From: Bacillus sp. SORGH_AS_0510
GTDB lineage: Bacteria; Bacillota; Bacilli; Bacillales; Cytobacillaceae
Assembly (NCBI RefSeq): GCF_030818775.1
Contig: NZ_JAUTAU010000001.1
Coordinates: 702,001 to 766,000 of the forward strand
Length of the DNA: 64,000 nt
Direction of reading: 5' to 3'
The notes beneath the pieces were generated by a model. That model made no database searches, had not been told where the DNA came from, and saw only the letters and a program-made list of their open reading frames with translations. The translations under genes and the position numbers were made by a program. This document shows, in pieces, positions 8,525 through 16,806 of the stretch (the first letter of the stretch is position 1; each line of letters starts with the position of its first letter).

Positions 8525-8695
8525 ATGGACAATCAAATAGCTGAAAAGTTAATTAGATTTATTATTCTTTTTCTATCTTTAGCATTCGGGTTGCTTCTTC
8601 ATAAAATTATATTTTTGATTATTGGTGCAATAATTTATTTTAGCGTAACAATATATTTAAGAATTAGGATTAAAAAGAGTCCCTTAAAAGGATGA
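8525..8695 (+). CDS. Small membrane protein (56 aa), unknown function
   Basis: The frame gives MDNQIAEKLIRFIILFLSLA, then a second hydrophobic stretch and a basic tail (RIRIKKSPLKG): two membrane helices with a positively charged C-terminus. The ribosome site is weak (GGGG about 9 bases upstream). Unknown family. The next remnant (8739) is also a small membrane protein, so these may once have been an operon. Confidence 0.5.
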   Translation: MDNQIAEKLIRFIILFLSLAFGLLLHKIIFLIIGAIIYFSVTIYLRIRIKKSPLKG

Positions 8696-8738
8696 GTTTC
8701 TAGTAAATAGAAGTTGTATAGAAACGGATGGTGTAGCA

Positions 8739-8927
8739 ATGAGAAAATGTTAATTTATTTTTGGAGTAATAGTATTTTTGTATTGCTTCTATCTCTTTGT
8801 AACGTTTTTCTTTAACAATGATCGTGAGGCAGCTATTTTTTATAGTTCTCTATTTGCAAAGCTAAATGCAAGTATAGCCATTGCTGTTTCTGAGCTATTA
8901 ATTAAAGTTAAAACAACCAAGTCGTAA
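8739..8927 (+). pseudogene. Small membrane protein with an in-frame stop at codon 5
   Basis: ATG AGA AAA TGT TAA opens the frame; after the stop the same frame continues FGVIVFLYCFYLFVTFFFNN then REAAIFYSSLFAKLN and AIAVSELLIK to a second stop. Composition and membrane segment look genuine, so this is probably a gene killed by a nonsense mutation. No later ATG/GTG/TTG with a ribosome site rescues it. Confidence 0.5.
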
Positions 8928-8958
8928 GATCATCATATTTTTAGAGGGAGGATGAGTA

Positions 8959-9504
8959 ATGACAAAGAAGAAAAAGGAAACGTATGGATGGATTAAATCA
9001 CTATTGGGTGCGCTTGCTATAGCATTTATTATTCGCGCTTTTTTCTTTACTCCCATTGTTGTTGACGGTGAATCGATGAACCCTACTCTCCAGGACAAGG
9101 ACCGTATGGTTGTAACCAAAGTTGGGGAACCGAAAAGATTTGATATTGTTGTGTTTCATGCCCCAGACGGTAGGGATTACATAAAGCGTGTAATTGGACT
9201 CCCAGGTGACAGGATTGAGTATAAGAAGGATGTTTTATATATAAATGGGAAGGCATACAACGAACCTTATTTAGAAAAATATAAGAAAAGACTTAATGGT
9301 GGAACGTTAACCGGCTCTTTCACTTTAAAGGAGACGGCTGTAGGTAGTGATACTGTCCCTAAAGATAGTTTGTTTGTAATGGGAGATAACAGAAGGCGTA
9401 GCAAAGACAGCCGTGAAATTGGAGCGGTACCAATGGAAAAGGTAGTAGGGACAACAAATGTTGTCTATTATCCAATAAAAGACATTAAGATTGTAAATAA
9501 CTAG
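8959..9504 (+). CDS. lepB: Type I signal peptidase
   Basis: 181 residues, the single-membrane-span Gram-positive (SipS-like) form. One N-terminal membrane helix (about residues 12-30) is followed by GESMNPTL with catalytic Ser39, the substrate-binding strand region, RDYIKRVIGLPGD with the general-base Lys near residue 76, and the C-terminal box MGDNRRRSKDSRE. It cleaves signal peptides on the outer face of the membrane. The start follows GAGGGAGGATGAGTA. It is monocistronic in a region of small decayed genes; Bacilli commonly carry several paralogues, so this is probably an accessory one. Confidence 0.93.
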   Translation: MTKKKKETYGWIKSLLGALAIAFIIRAFFFTPIVVDGESMNPTLQDKDRMVVTKVGEPKRFDIVVFHAPDGRDYIKRVIGLPGDRIEYKKDVLYINGKAYNEPYLEKYKKRLNGGTLTGSFTLKETAVGSDTVPKDSLFVMGDNRRRSKDSREIGAVPMEKVVGTTNVVYYPIKDIKIVNN

Positions 9505-9619
9505 CTGCTGCGGGTCTCTTCTTCAAAACCATCGGGTGCGTTGATCCAGGAAGGATTAACCACCTTTTTTGTTGAATTCCATATTAAAAAAACGGGGCAG
9601 CATTCCAAAGGGGAACAAT

Positions 9620-10213
9620 ATGATTCAGATACTGAATAAGACAGATAGCTTGGTCATTGTCATTCACGAAATTTACGGCATTAATCAACATATGGTGAGT
9701 ATATGTGAAAAATTATCACTACAGGGCTTTGATGTTATTTGTCCTAATTTACTAGAACGTGAACAACCCTATGATTATGCAGAAGAGAAAGTTGCCTATC
9801 AAAATTTTATGGAGAATGTGGGTTTCTCGCATGCGGTACAAAAAATAAAAGATATTTTATCAACTTTTAAAAATGAATACCAAAAGATCTATATTATTGG
9901 ATTTAGTGTGGGGGCAACGGTTGCTTGGTTATGTAGTGAAGAAGATTATCTCAATGGGATCGTTGGATATTATGGTTCGAGAATTCGAAATTACTTAGAA
10001 GTAGTCCCGTTAATCCCTACCATTCTATTCTTTCCACAAGAAGAACAGTCCTTCGTAGTTGATGAGTTAATTTCCATTCTAGAAAAAAGAAATATAGAAA
10101 TACATAAATTGAATGGGAAACACGGATTTAGTGATCCCTATTCGCTTCATTTTAATGCAAAATCTGCACAAGAAGCTTTTCATAAAATGGTTAGCTTTAT
10201 GAAGAGATATTAA
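9620..10213 (+). CDS. Dienelactone-hydrolase-like alpha/beta hydrolase
   Basis: About 197 residues from the ATG at 9620, which follows AAAGGGGAAC; a longer frame from 9569 has no ribosome site. Features of an alpha/beta hydrolase of the dienelactone hydrolase type are VIVIHEIYGINQHM, the nucleophile elbow GFSVGA with Ser in place of the Cys of classical dienelactone hydrolases, and a late His in NGKHGFSDPY. Substrate unknown; cytoplasmic (no signal peptide). A terminator follows 15 bases after the stop. Confidence 0.8.
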   Translation: MIQILNKTDSLVIVIHEIYGINQHMVSICEKLSLQGFDVICPNLLEREQPYDYAEEKVAYQNFMENVGFSHAVQKIKDILSTFKNEYQKIYIIGFSVGATVAWLCSEEDYLNGIVGYYGSRIRNYLEVVPLIPTILFFPQEEQSFVVDELISILEKRNIEIHKLNGKHGFSDPYSLHFNAKSAQEAFHKMVSFMKRY

Positions 10214-10227
10214 TTGATTGAAAGATG

Positions 10228-10252
10228 GGATTGCTGTGGCAATCCTTTTTTT
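10228..10252 (+). terminator. Rho-independent terminator
   Basis: GGATTGC TGTG GCAATCC followed by seven T. Confidence 0.85.
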
Positions 10253-10321
10253 GTCAGTAAAGAAAGGTTTTTTCTATATACGTATTGAATAAGTAGTTAT
10301 ATTTGTAAAGGCGGTGTTTTG

Positions 10322-10810
10322 ATGCTTCAACATGAATATGGATGGGTTCGACAAACTAGAGGGACGCTGTTAGATTTCTGTGGGAAAATAGATCCTAATC
10401 ATTTTACACATACAAATGGGTTTGGTTGGCAAAGTGTAAGAGACACATTGGTTCATATAGCAGATTGCTATGTTGCATGGCTTGGCTCCTTTGTTTTATT
10501 GAAGACAAAAAAACCACTTACTCCAAAGGAAGAATTACATAATCTCAGTTTAGAGCAAATAAAAGCACGATTTGAACAAGTGGATTCAATAGTAAATGAA
10601 TTATTAGAACTACATGGACATAATTTAAACCTGCTAATTGAGAGGGAAATCCCGTGGAGAGAAGCGCCAGATCTAGTATCTATTACTCCTGGTAAATTGC
10701 TTATGCACACCATTACTCATGAGTTTCATCATAAGGGGCAAATAGTAGCTATGCTCCGTCAGATGGGGTATGAGCCCCCAAATACAGATATATTAGGAAC
10801 AGAAGATTAA
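10322..10810 (+). CDS. DinB family protein
   Basis: 162 residues starting at the ATG at 10322 behind AAAGGCGG. Four-helix DinB/YfiT-type metal-binding fold: the His triad is visible as His45 in LVHIADCY and the pair in THEFHHKGQ near residues 131-135, and the C-terminus RQMGYEPPNTD is typical of the family. Such proteins are induced by stress or act as thiol-dependent S-transferases; the exact role cannot be assigned. Alone between a terminator and a repeat element. Confidence 0.88.
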   Translation: MLQHEYGWVRQTRGTLLDFCGKIDPNHFTHTNGFGWQSVRDTLVHIADCYVAWLGSFVLLKTKKPLTPKEELHNLSLEQIKARFEQVDSIVNELLELHGHNLNLLIEREIPWREAPDLVSITPGKLLMHTITHEFHHKGQIVAMLRQMGYEPPNTDILGTED

Positions 10811-10862
10811 TATAAATTTATTCTATTAGTTGTAAGCAAGATGCATGAGCGGCGATATAGAG

Positions 10863-10908
10863 CGGGGACAGTCCCCCATCGCTTTAAAGCGACGGGGGAC
10901 TGTCCCCG
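10863..10908. repeat. Family A palindromic element, copy 1
   Basis: GGGGACAGTCCCC arm, inner ATCGCTTTAAAGCGAC, GGGGACTGTCCCC arm. Intergenic between DinB and DUF3291 genes. Confidence 0.9.
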
Positions 10909-10979
10909 TTGTTTTTGAGGAATGTTCATATTTTTATCTGAATATATCTTAGGAAAAGATGTTAGATGGAGGGCGATTT

Positions 10980-11465
10980 ATGGCATTAGTGTCGATCTAT
11001 ACGGTTGGTAGGCTAAAGCACCCCTATGACCACCCCGCCTCACGTGATTTTTTTCAAGTGGGAAATGATGTATATCGTCAAGCAACTAAATCAGGACTTA
11101 TAGAGCTGTTTTCTCCTGAAGGAGTCCCTTTCGCTGAGGAAACTGTGAAAGGAAAGGGTTCTCCGATACTTACGCTAACAGTTTGGAGAAGCCTTGAATC
11201 CTTATATCGCTTTACTTATGCAGGAAAGCATCGGCAAGCGTTACGAGATAGAAGTAAATGGATTGAGCCGTATCCAGAGAAGCACCTGTCATATGTAGTT
11301 TGGTGGACAGAAATGGTGAGGGATGTCTCATGGGAAGAGGCATTCAGGAGATACAACCATTATATTCAGCATGGCCCCACTCCATTTGCATTTGATTTTA
11401 AGCATGCATTTGATGAAAAAGGGGAGACGGTCTTGATCAATACGGAGGGTGACGTTAAAGACTGA
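10980..11465 (+). CDS. DUF3291 domain protein
   Basis: 161 residues from the ATG at 10980, chosen because GGAGGG lies 6-7 bases before it; an in-frame codon at 10959 overlaps that site. Begins MALVSIYTVGRLKHPYDHPA, the N-terminus typical of the DUF3291 family (dimeric alpha/beta-barrel fold related to monooxygenases). The C-terminal half contains YVVWWTE and PFAFDFKHAF. No membrane segments. Function not established for the family as far as I know. Confidence 0.85.
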   Translation: MALVSIYTVGRLKHPYDHPASRDFFQVGNDVYRQATKSGLIELFSPEGVPFAEETVKGKGSPILTLTVWRSLESLYRFTYAGKHRQALRDRSKWIEPYPEKHLSYVVWWTEMVRDVSWEEAFRRYNHYIQHGPTPFAFDFKHAFDEKGETVLINTEGDVKD

Positions 11466-11605
11466 TAGACCATTCTATCCTTTTTTATCCATAGATTGCT
11501 CGATAACTTCCACTAGAAAAACGTGACATAAACATAAAGTCATATTCAATTGACTCTGTAAATATTATTAATAGAACAATAGGAGTTTTTCTGGGAGGTT
11601 ATTGA

Positions 11606-12445
11606 ATGAACGGGGATCATACATCTTTGCATGCGGATACTGGTGTTACATCTGTATTGTTTGTTGAGCGCTCTTTAAATGAAATTCGTTTTTGGGCTAG
11701 GATCATGAAAGAACATTCTTTATTTCTTCGATTGGGTTTTAGAGCAGAAGATACTCAACTAATTCAAGAGGCTAATCAATTTTACCGCTTATTTGAACAC
11801 ATCGAACAAACTGCGCATTCCTTTAATAACCAAACAGACCCTGAACAAATAAGAAGATTTAATACTGAAGTACAACAAGCTGCAGCTAATATTTTTGTAT
11901 TTAAACGAAAATTATTAGAACTAATTCTCACATGCAAATTGCCGGGGGCAAATAATTTTCCACTTTTAGTTGACCATACGAGTAGGGAAGCAAACTATTT
12001 TAGAAAAAGATTAATTGAATTAAATGAGGGAAAATTACAAGCGCTTCCTGACGCCATTATTAAAGAAAATGTCTTCTTCTTAAGGATTATGGCGGACCAC
12101 GCCAAATTTATTGGTCATCTCCTTGATCCGTCAGAAAGGAAACTGGTTGATTTAGCACGGAATTTCAGCAATGATTTTGATCAATTGCTGTTTCAAGCAA
12201 GGGACTTAGAGTCTATGAAGCCACAATCTCAAACTGTCCCTCTTTTGGATCAATTCCTTGATCAAAATCGGGTGTCGGTCGCGTCTCTAAGGGACTTCAA
12301 GAAAACAGCCCGTGATTTAATTGAGCAATGTAAAATAAAGAGCATTATACATCCTCTATTAGCTGATCATGTTTTCCGGGAGGCTGATAGGTTCTTAGAA
12401 ATCATTGATATGTTCGACGCGCATTTAACAGGTGGTTCCCAATAG
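11606..12445 (+). CDS. DUF2935 family ferritin-like protein
   Basis: 279 residues with two homologous helical halves: VLFVERSLNEIRFWARIMKE (about 12-31) followed by HSLFLRLGF, and NVFFLRIMADHAKFIGHLLD (about 150-170). Each half carries a conserved Glu/His set, and the H.FREADRFLEI block appears near the C-terminus, consistent with a ferritin/hemerythrin-like four-helix metal-binding fold. Strong ribosome site (GGGAGG). Biological role unknown. Followed by a clear terminator. Confidence 0.85.
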   Translation: MNGDHTSLHADTGVTSVLFVERSLNEIRFWARIMKEHSLFLRLGFRAEDTQLIQEANQFYRLFEHIEQTAHSFNNQTDPEQIRRFNTEVQQAAANIFVFKRKLLELILTCKLPGANNFPLLVDHTSREANYFRKRLIELNEGKLQALPDAIIKENVFFLRIMADHAKFIGHLLDPSERKLVDLARNFSNDFDQLLFQARDLESMKPQSQTVPLLDQFLDQNRVSVASLRDFKKTARDLIEQCKIKSIIHPLLADHVFREADRFLEIIDMFDAHLTGGSQ

Positions 12446-12458
12446 TTGATCATAATAA

Positions 12459-12489
12459 AGCCCCTCTCGATTGAGAAGGGCTATTTATT
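12459..12489 (+). terminator. Rho-independent terminator
   Basis: AGCCCCTCTC GATT GAGAAGGGCT followed by a T-rich run, just after the DUF2935 gene. Confidence 0.85.
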
Positions 12490-12570
12490 TTTACAAGAAT
12501 AAGAAATCTCTCCGAGGTTAGAATGGTGAAGAATGGATATTTAAGAATTTCTAGTTCGGAGGGTAAATGT

Positions 12571-12954
12571 GTGAATGACAAAATAACAGAAAGTGAGTTT
12601 CAAGAGATTATCCGTAGAAGAAGTAACGGCGAAATAAGCTTTCCTCAATTCTTAGAAGAGTTGTTCCAAAGAGGCATTAATGAATATGAAATAGACGTTG
12701 CGACAGGTCAAGCCACATATAAAGGAGTCCATTCGGAGTTTAAAACAGATTCCCAAGTAAGCCTGGTTATCTCAAATAAATTTAATAAAGATAAGGTACT
12801 CAAGGCAATTGCGAACATCTCTTTACCCTTTTTAGATTTCTTAAAAGAGATTGCTGAGGCAGGAATTGAAACCTATCGTGTATACATACCTGAGAAAAGT
12901 GTTAAATATATTGGTATTCGAGAAGAAATCATTGAGGAACAGCTTAAGGTTTAA
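12571..12954 (+). CDS. DUF1398 family protein
   Basis: 127 residues from the GTG at 12571, which follows GGAGGG at 7-8 bases; an ATG at 12523 would add 16 residues with a weaker GAGG site. Two repeats of one pattern are visible: FPQFLEELFQRGINEYEIDV with TYKG, and FLDFLKEIAEAGIETYRVYI with KYIG. This is the layout of the DUF1398/YbcV-type family. Soluble, function unknown. Confidence 0.75.
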   Translation: MNDKITESEFQEIIRRRSNGEISFPQFLEELFQRGINEYEIDVATGQATYKGVHSEFKTDSQVSLVISNKFNKDKVLKAIANISLPFLDFLKEIAEAGIETYRVYIPEKSVKYIGIREEIIEEQLKV

Positions 12955-12957
12955 AAG

Positions 12958-13024
12958 GGTGCCAAGGGGACGGTTCTGCTGGCTTTTACATGTTTAGTGC
13001 TATGAGAACCGTCCCTGTGGTTTC
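12958..13024. repeat. Family B inverted-repeat element, copy 1
   Basis: GGGGACGGTTCT then GCTGGC, spacer, AGAACCGTCCCTGTGG. Lies between convergent genes. Confidence 0.85.
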
Positions 13025-13031
13025 CTGGTTT

Positions 13032-13346
13032 CTATGAAACTAGTTTTAATCCTATCGCTGCCCCTAAAACCATAGCTATGAAGATTAACCTTTTCCAATC
13101 CTTTGATTCACCATATAAAAACATTCCTAATATTGAGCCCCCTGACGCACCAATTCCTGTCCATATCGCATAGGCTGTCCCCATAGGGAGTGTTTCCATG
13201 GAATAAGACAGGAATAGAAAGCTTGCTCCAAATCCGAGAATTAATAGAGCTAGAGATTTCCAATTTCGGCTCTTGTTAAGTTTATTGATCATCACAACAC
13301 CAAACATTTCACATAAACCTGCCAATACTAAAGAGATCCATGCCAT
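13032..13346 (-). CDS. ykkD: SMR-family guanidinium exporter subunit, YkkD/GdmD-like
   Basis: 104 residues, four membrane helices, small multidrug resistance family. Blocks MAWISLVLAGLCEMFGV, METLPMGTAYAIWTGIGASG and IGLKLVS closely follow my recollection of B. subtilis YkkD (GdmD). The membrane-embedded Glu13 needed for guanidinium/proton exchange is present (CEMFG). Works as a heterodimer with the YkkC-type subunit encoded just upstream; its ATG overlaps the restored stop of that gene by one base. Controlled by a guanidine-I riboswitch at 13724-13845. The partner is frameshifted, so the pair may be non-functional or this subunit may act alone. Confidence 0.92.
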   Translation of the reverse strand: MAWISLVLAGLCEMFGVVMINKLNKSRNWKSLALLILGFGASFLFLSYSMETLPMGTAYAIWTGIGASGGSILGMFLYGESKDWKRLIFIAMVLGAAIGLKLVS

Positions 13347-13688
13347 TAGGAATCAGCCCCTTCCTGAACATTTTCCTTTGTAACTAATTTCAAACCGATG
13401 ACACCTGCAAGTAACAGTAAAATAAAGAAGAATTTTGGTCATTTTGAAAGGTTCTCCAAAGAATATCATTTCAGTAATTACCGTACCTGCTGTGCCCAAG
13501 CCAACAAAAACTGCGTATACGGTTCCAACGGGAAGTTTTCGTGCTGCCATGATGATTCCAAGGAAGCTGATGATGATGGATAGGACCGTTCCAGTCCAAG
13601 TCCAAAATCCTTCAGCGTGTTTCAATCCAGTAACCCAAAATACTTCAAAAAAAGCAGCAATAAATACTTTAAACCAGTTTGTGTTCAT
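13346..13688 (-). pseudogene. ykkC: Frameshifted ykkC/gdmC (SMR guanidinium exporter subunit)
   Basis: Starts MNTNWFKVFIAAFFEVFWVT behind GGGAGG at 9 bases and keeps the SMR core (FFEVFWVTGLKHA, LPVGTVYAVFVGLGTAG) as far as KILLYF. It then leaves frame; the correct continuation LLLLAGVIGLKLVTKENVQE is in the +1 frame and ends with a stop that overlaps the ykkD start. Removing one T from the T4 run (13419-13422 on the plus strand) restores a protein whose last helix is the same length as YkkC as I remember it. In the actual frame the product ends at 13353 with an unrelated basic tail. A sequencing error in the homopolymer is possible. Confidence 0.82.
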
Positions 13689-13723
13689 TTTAAATGCCTC
13701 CCATTTTTCAGTACATAAAACAC

Positions 13724-13845
13724 AAAAAAGCTTGGGATAAACTGTTTTAACAGTCATCTCCCAGGCTTTTATCCTTCCGTGACACAGCAAAAGCTGTGAG
13801 TTTTCTCTCGGACCAGGCCAGCGTTAAAACTGCGGAACCCTAGAA
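13724..13845 (-). promoter_or_regulatory. Guanidine-I (ykkC-type) riboswitch with terminator platform
   Basis: On the minus strand the leader carries the ykkC RNA signatures in order: CTAGGGTTCCGC, CTGGTCCGAGAG, a variable stem (CACAGC/GCTGTG), CACGGAAGGATAAAAGC and CTGGGAGA. The AAAAGCCTGGGA end of the aptamer can instead pair with TCCCAAGCTTTTTT (13724-13738) to form an intrinsic terminator, the usual on-switch design. It precedes an SMR pair of the guanidinium exporter type, as in B. subtilis. The 3' edge of the aptamer is at about 13757. Confidence 0.93.
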
Positions 13846-13923
13846 AACATTTCTCTTATGCAATTGATTAATATTTTTGCACACATTTTAAATTTATTCA
13901 AGGGGGTTGTGGGGGCCAAGGGT

Positions 13924-14002
13924 GTGCCAGGGGGACGGTTCTGGTGGTTTTTTTCATCAAGGGTGTTATTAAAGAGCCACGAGAACCGTCCACGTGGTTT
14001 CC
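13924..14002. repeat. Family B inverted-repeat element, copy 2
   Basis: GCCAGGGGGACGGTTCTGG ... AGCCACGAGAACCGTCC. The rest of the 13850-14401 gap holds copy 2 of family A and no gene I can support. Confidence 0.85.
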
Positions 14003-14325
14003 TCAAGCCTCGCAATTCTCGACAATTTATTTAATGAATTTGATACATTAATCCACTGATAGCAAGTACTTGCCCTTCTTTTAACCAAATGTTTGATTAA
14101 AATCGAATTTGGGGGAAGAAGAAGGAAAGAAGTCGATGAGTGAGAAATATAGACTATATTGTGGGAAAAGAGGGAAGTTCGCTGGGAATTGAGCGACAAT
14201 TTTTTTATGCCTTTTATGAGATGAAACGGCGATATTATGGGTTTTGTGTTCGTTTTAACTAAACGATTAATTAGTATAGCATATACGGGAATTGATAAAA
14301 AAATGATGAAAGAGAGAATAATTTT

Positions 14326-14369
14326 AGGGACAGTCCCCCGGCGCTTTAGCGCAACGGGGGACTGTCCCT
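14326..14369. repeat. Family A palindromic element, copy 2
   Basis: AGGGACAGTCCCCC, GGCGCTTTAGCGCAAC, GGGGGACTGTCCCT. Identical over its length to copy 3 at 16676. Confidence 0.92.
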
Positions 14370-14401
14370 TTTGTTATAATATGGATAAAGGGGGTTGAGG
14401 A

Positions 14402-14962
14402 ATGAAGGGCTATCGGTTAGTTCTAACAGCAATGTTTACCATTGTATTAGTAATTTTGGGTGCTTGTGGAAAGTCTTCGGTGGAGTCAAATGCTAAATCG
14501 AACGAACAGGCAACCGTTCAAGAAGATTCTTCTAATCATAAATCTACATCTACAACTACGGATTCGAATGATGGAGAGTCTCAGGAGTCCAGTAATGATG
14601 AAAATACTGTAAGCCAAAAGGATCAATATCTTAAGAAACTAAATGAAATGGAAGAAGCGGACAAAAACGAAGAAGCTAAGTCAACCATGGTAGAAATGGA
14701 AGAACAAGAGTCGGAAAGATATAAAAAATGGGATGTGGCCTTAAACGAAATTTATGGGGTGCTGAAAGAGCAACTTGACACAGAACAGATGGATCAACTA
14801 AAAGAAGAGCAACGGAAATGGATTAAACACAGGGATGAAGCGGCGAAAGAAGCATCACTAAAATATAAAGGTGGTACGACGGAAGCGTTAGAATATGTAG
14901 CTACACAAGCAACGCTTACACGGGAGAGGTGCTATGAGTTGGTTGCTAAATATATGAAGTGA
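14402..14962 (+). CDS. Lipoprotein with LprI-like (DUF1311) domain
   Basis: 186 residues with signal peptide and lipobox LGAC (Cys about 22), a Ser/Asn/Thr/Glu-rich linker to about residue 75, then a helical domain with WDVALNEIYGVLKEQL, QLKEEQRKWIKHRD and a C-terminal RERCYELVAKYM. This pattern is typical of the DUF1311/LprI domain (LprI of mycobacteria inhibits lysozyme). The ribosome site is GGGGGTTGAGG. A protective or sensing role at the cell surface is inference. The same frame stays open for 28 codons after the TGA, which I regard as chance because that DNA belongs to a short periodic repeat. Confidence 0.85.
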   Translation: MKGYRLVLTAMFTIVLVILGACGKSSVESNAKSNEQATVQEDSSNHKSTSTTTDSNDGESQESSNDENTVSQKDQYLKKLNEMEEADKNEEAKSTMVEMEEQESERYKKWDVALNEIYGVLKEQLDTEQMDQLKEEQRKWIKHRDEAAKEASLKYKGGTTEALEYVATQATLTRERCYELVAKYMK

Positions 14963-15023
14963 CTTTTTGAGACTGTTGAGAATGACGGGTACAATGAACA
15001 AGGCTACGCTCGCGTGTTTGGAG

Positions 15024-15115
15024 AGTATGATGGGAATTATTACGAGTAAAGTTACGATTTGGCGAGTAAATGAGGCATATAGACTAGTAAGTTATCTAAT
15101 CTGACAAGTAAAATA
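15024..15115. repeat. Short periodic array, AGTAA motif, about 21-bp period
   Basis: AGTA(A) recurs at 15024, 15045, 15065, 15086 and 15107 (spacings 21, 20, 21, 21). Sequence between the motifs is not conserved. The remaining gap to 15428 holds one inverted repeat (15172-15205) and a TATAAT-like box at 15386. Confidence 0.6.
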
Positions 15116-15171
15116 ATTTGTGGATCGGTTGATGGGAATTGGTGGTAGCACCGTGCCTGGGGCAAATTGTG

Positions 15172-15205
15172 CCCACAGTAATTTACTTACATAAAATACT
15201 GTGGG
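15172..15205. terminator. Inverted repeat, possible terminator
   Basis: CCCACAGTA ... TACTGTGGG with a 16-base loop followed by ACTTTTAC. Could close the lipoprotein transcript, though it is 210 bases downstream. Confidence 0.4.
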
Positions 15206-15428
15206 ACTTTTACAAAAGCTGGCTAAGTTGTGCTTATGTAAACATATCCTGAACTTAATGTGTCTTAGTTGATTATTTTTATTAAGAGGATAGAAAAATT
15301 TAATCGCATATGTACTTTCGTTTCCCTATAAAAAAATTATGACTATTTTGGGAAAATAAACCTTTTTTTTCATTGCTAAAATGGAATATAATGATAGAAT
15401 CAAAATTTTTTTTCGGAGTAGAGATAAA

Positions 15429-16367
15429 ATGCGTGAAATATCGGATATTCAAGAAATGTTTTTGTTAATATCAGAGAAATCTCAAAATCTTTTCTCTTCA
15501 ATCTCAGTTGATGGAGTTTTTACATATATTTCTCCTAATGTACAAGCATTGCTTGGCTATACTCCAGAAGAAGTGATCGGGAAACCCGCAGCTTCTTTCA
15601 ATCATCCTGATACCAATAAAAAATTCCTTGAGCATCGCAATAGGTTGGATAGTGATCAAGACACGGTTCTATTTACGGGCCGTGTTCGACATAAAGACGG
15701 GGAATATCGTTGGTATGAGACGACCGCCCAGTATATTCGTGACGAATCTGGGGAGATCATTCAAACCATTGCCGTTGGGCGAGATATTACAGAGCGGAAA
15801 GAAGTAGAGGAGACCATTGCCCACCTGGCTTATCACGACAGCTTAACTAATCTTCCAAACCGGCGTATGTTTGAGAAAAATGTCAGTTTATTTTTAGAAG
15901 AGTTTAAAGAGGAACTTCACGGGCTGATGTTGCTTGATTTAGATGGATTTAAACACGTTAATGATACGTTTGGGCACGACATTGGAGATTTGGTTCTTAT
16001 TGAAGTGGCAAACCGGTTGACACTGGCAGTTGGAGACAAAGGTTTTGTGGCTCGTTGGGGTGGAGATGAGTTCACTGTTTTTCAATCGAGACTAGGAAGC
16101 AAGTCTGAATTAACTTCATTACTTGAGCGGATTAAGGATTTTATCTCTAAACCTATGATTATTGAAGGGAATACCATTTGCATTACGCCAAGTATAGGTG
16201 TGGCATTTTCCAAAGAGGATGGAGATATGGTTGAGGCACTTATGAAAAATGCAGATGTGGCCATGTACCGTGCCAAGAATCAAGAAAAAATAGATTCCGA
16301 GGATAGAAGTTGTTCTGAGTATTCAACTGATGTCAAAATCGAAAACTGTATAATAAACAAAGGGTAA
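15429..16367 (+). CDS. PAS-GGDEF diguanylate cyclase
   Basis: About 312 residues from the ATG at 15429, preceded by GGAGTAGAG; the in-frame ATG at 15381 lies in a likely promoter (TATAAT at 15386) and has no ribosome site. A PAS domain (about 20-135: GVFTYISPNVQALLGYTPEE ... DITERKEVEE) is followed by a GGDEF domain (about 145-300) with YHDSLTNLPNRRMF and the active-site loop ARWGGDEF, so it should make cyclic di-GMP. No RxxD inhibitory site is seen before the GGDEF loop and there is no membrane segment, so it is predicted to be a cytoplasmic sensor. No neighbouring EAL protein. Confidence 0.9.
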   Translation: MREISDIQEMFLLISEKSQNLFSSISVDGVFTYISPNVQALLGYTPEEVIGKPAASFNHPDTNKKFLEHRNRLDSDQDTVLFTGRVRHKDGEYRWYETTAQYIRDESGEIIQTIAVGRDITERKEVEETIAHLAYHDSLTNLPNRRMFEKNVSLFLEEFKEELHGLMLLDLDGFKHVNDTFGHDIGDLVLIEVANRLTLAVGDKGFVARWGGDEFTVFQSRLGSKSELTSLLERIKDFISKPMIIEGNTICITPSIGVAFSKEDGDMVEALMKNADVAMYRAKNQEKIDSEDRSCSEYSTDVKIENCIINKG

Positions 16368-16444
16368 ATACAAAGATAATTGGCGGGATAATATGGCTCG
16401 CTTTTTTGTTATTATGGATTTTCGTGTTGGTATGGGAATCCATA

Positions 16445-16610
16445 AGTGGAGAATTTCCGGCTAATGTATAAAAAGAAGCGGAAAAATTCCGTTTATCTGC
16501 TCTATAATAAGACAAAATCCAAAGATTTGAATACTATAGCGGAAAAACTCCCCTTATTTTTAAAATGCGGGTATTTCCCAATCTAAGCGGAATTTTTCCG
16601 TTTATTTTCA
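16445..16610. repeat. GCGGAAAAATTCCG-type intergenic repeat cluster 1
   Basis: Several degenerate copies of AGCGGAAAAATTCCG and its variants, with the block AATAAGACAAAATCCAA shared with 23309-23330. No gene in 16368-16806. Confidence 0.55.
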
Positions 16611-16675
16611 ACCTCAGTGAATCAACATTGAGTTTTAAAAGAGCCTTGTTAATAAAGAGTCCCTGTGGTTTGTTT

Positions 16676-16719
16676 AGGGACAGTCCCCCGGCGCTTTAGC
16701 GCAACGGGGGACTGTCCCT
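16676..16719. repeat. Family A palindromic element, copy 3
   Basis: Same 44 bp as copy 2. A right-half fragment of family B (GTCCCTGTGGTTTG) lies directly before it at 16659-16672. Confidence 0.92.
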
Positions 16720-16806
16720 AAGGATTGATTTTTTTGAAAAAATTGGATATAATCAATTTAAATAAACTATACAGTCGGTTTATTTCGAGTGGAAGGTGGG
16801 ATTCTT

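Noticed and set aside
14963..15049. Possible stop-codon readthrough extension of the LprI-like lipoprotein
   Set aside because: The in-frame 28 codons after the TGA fall partly in a 21-bp periodic non-coding array; LprI-like proteins normally end where the TGA is.
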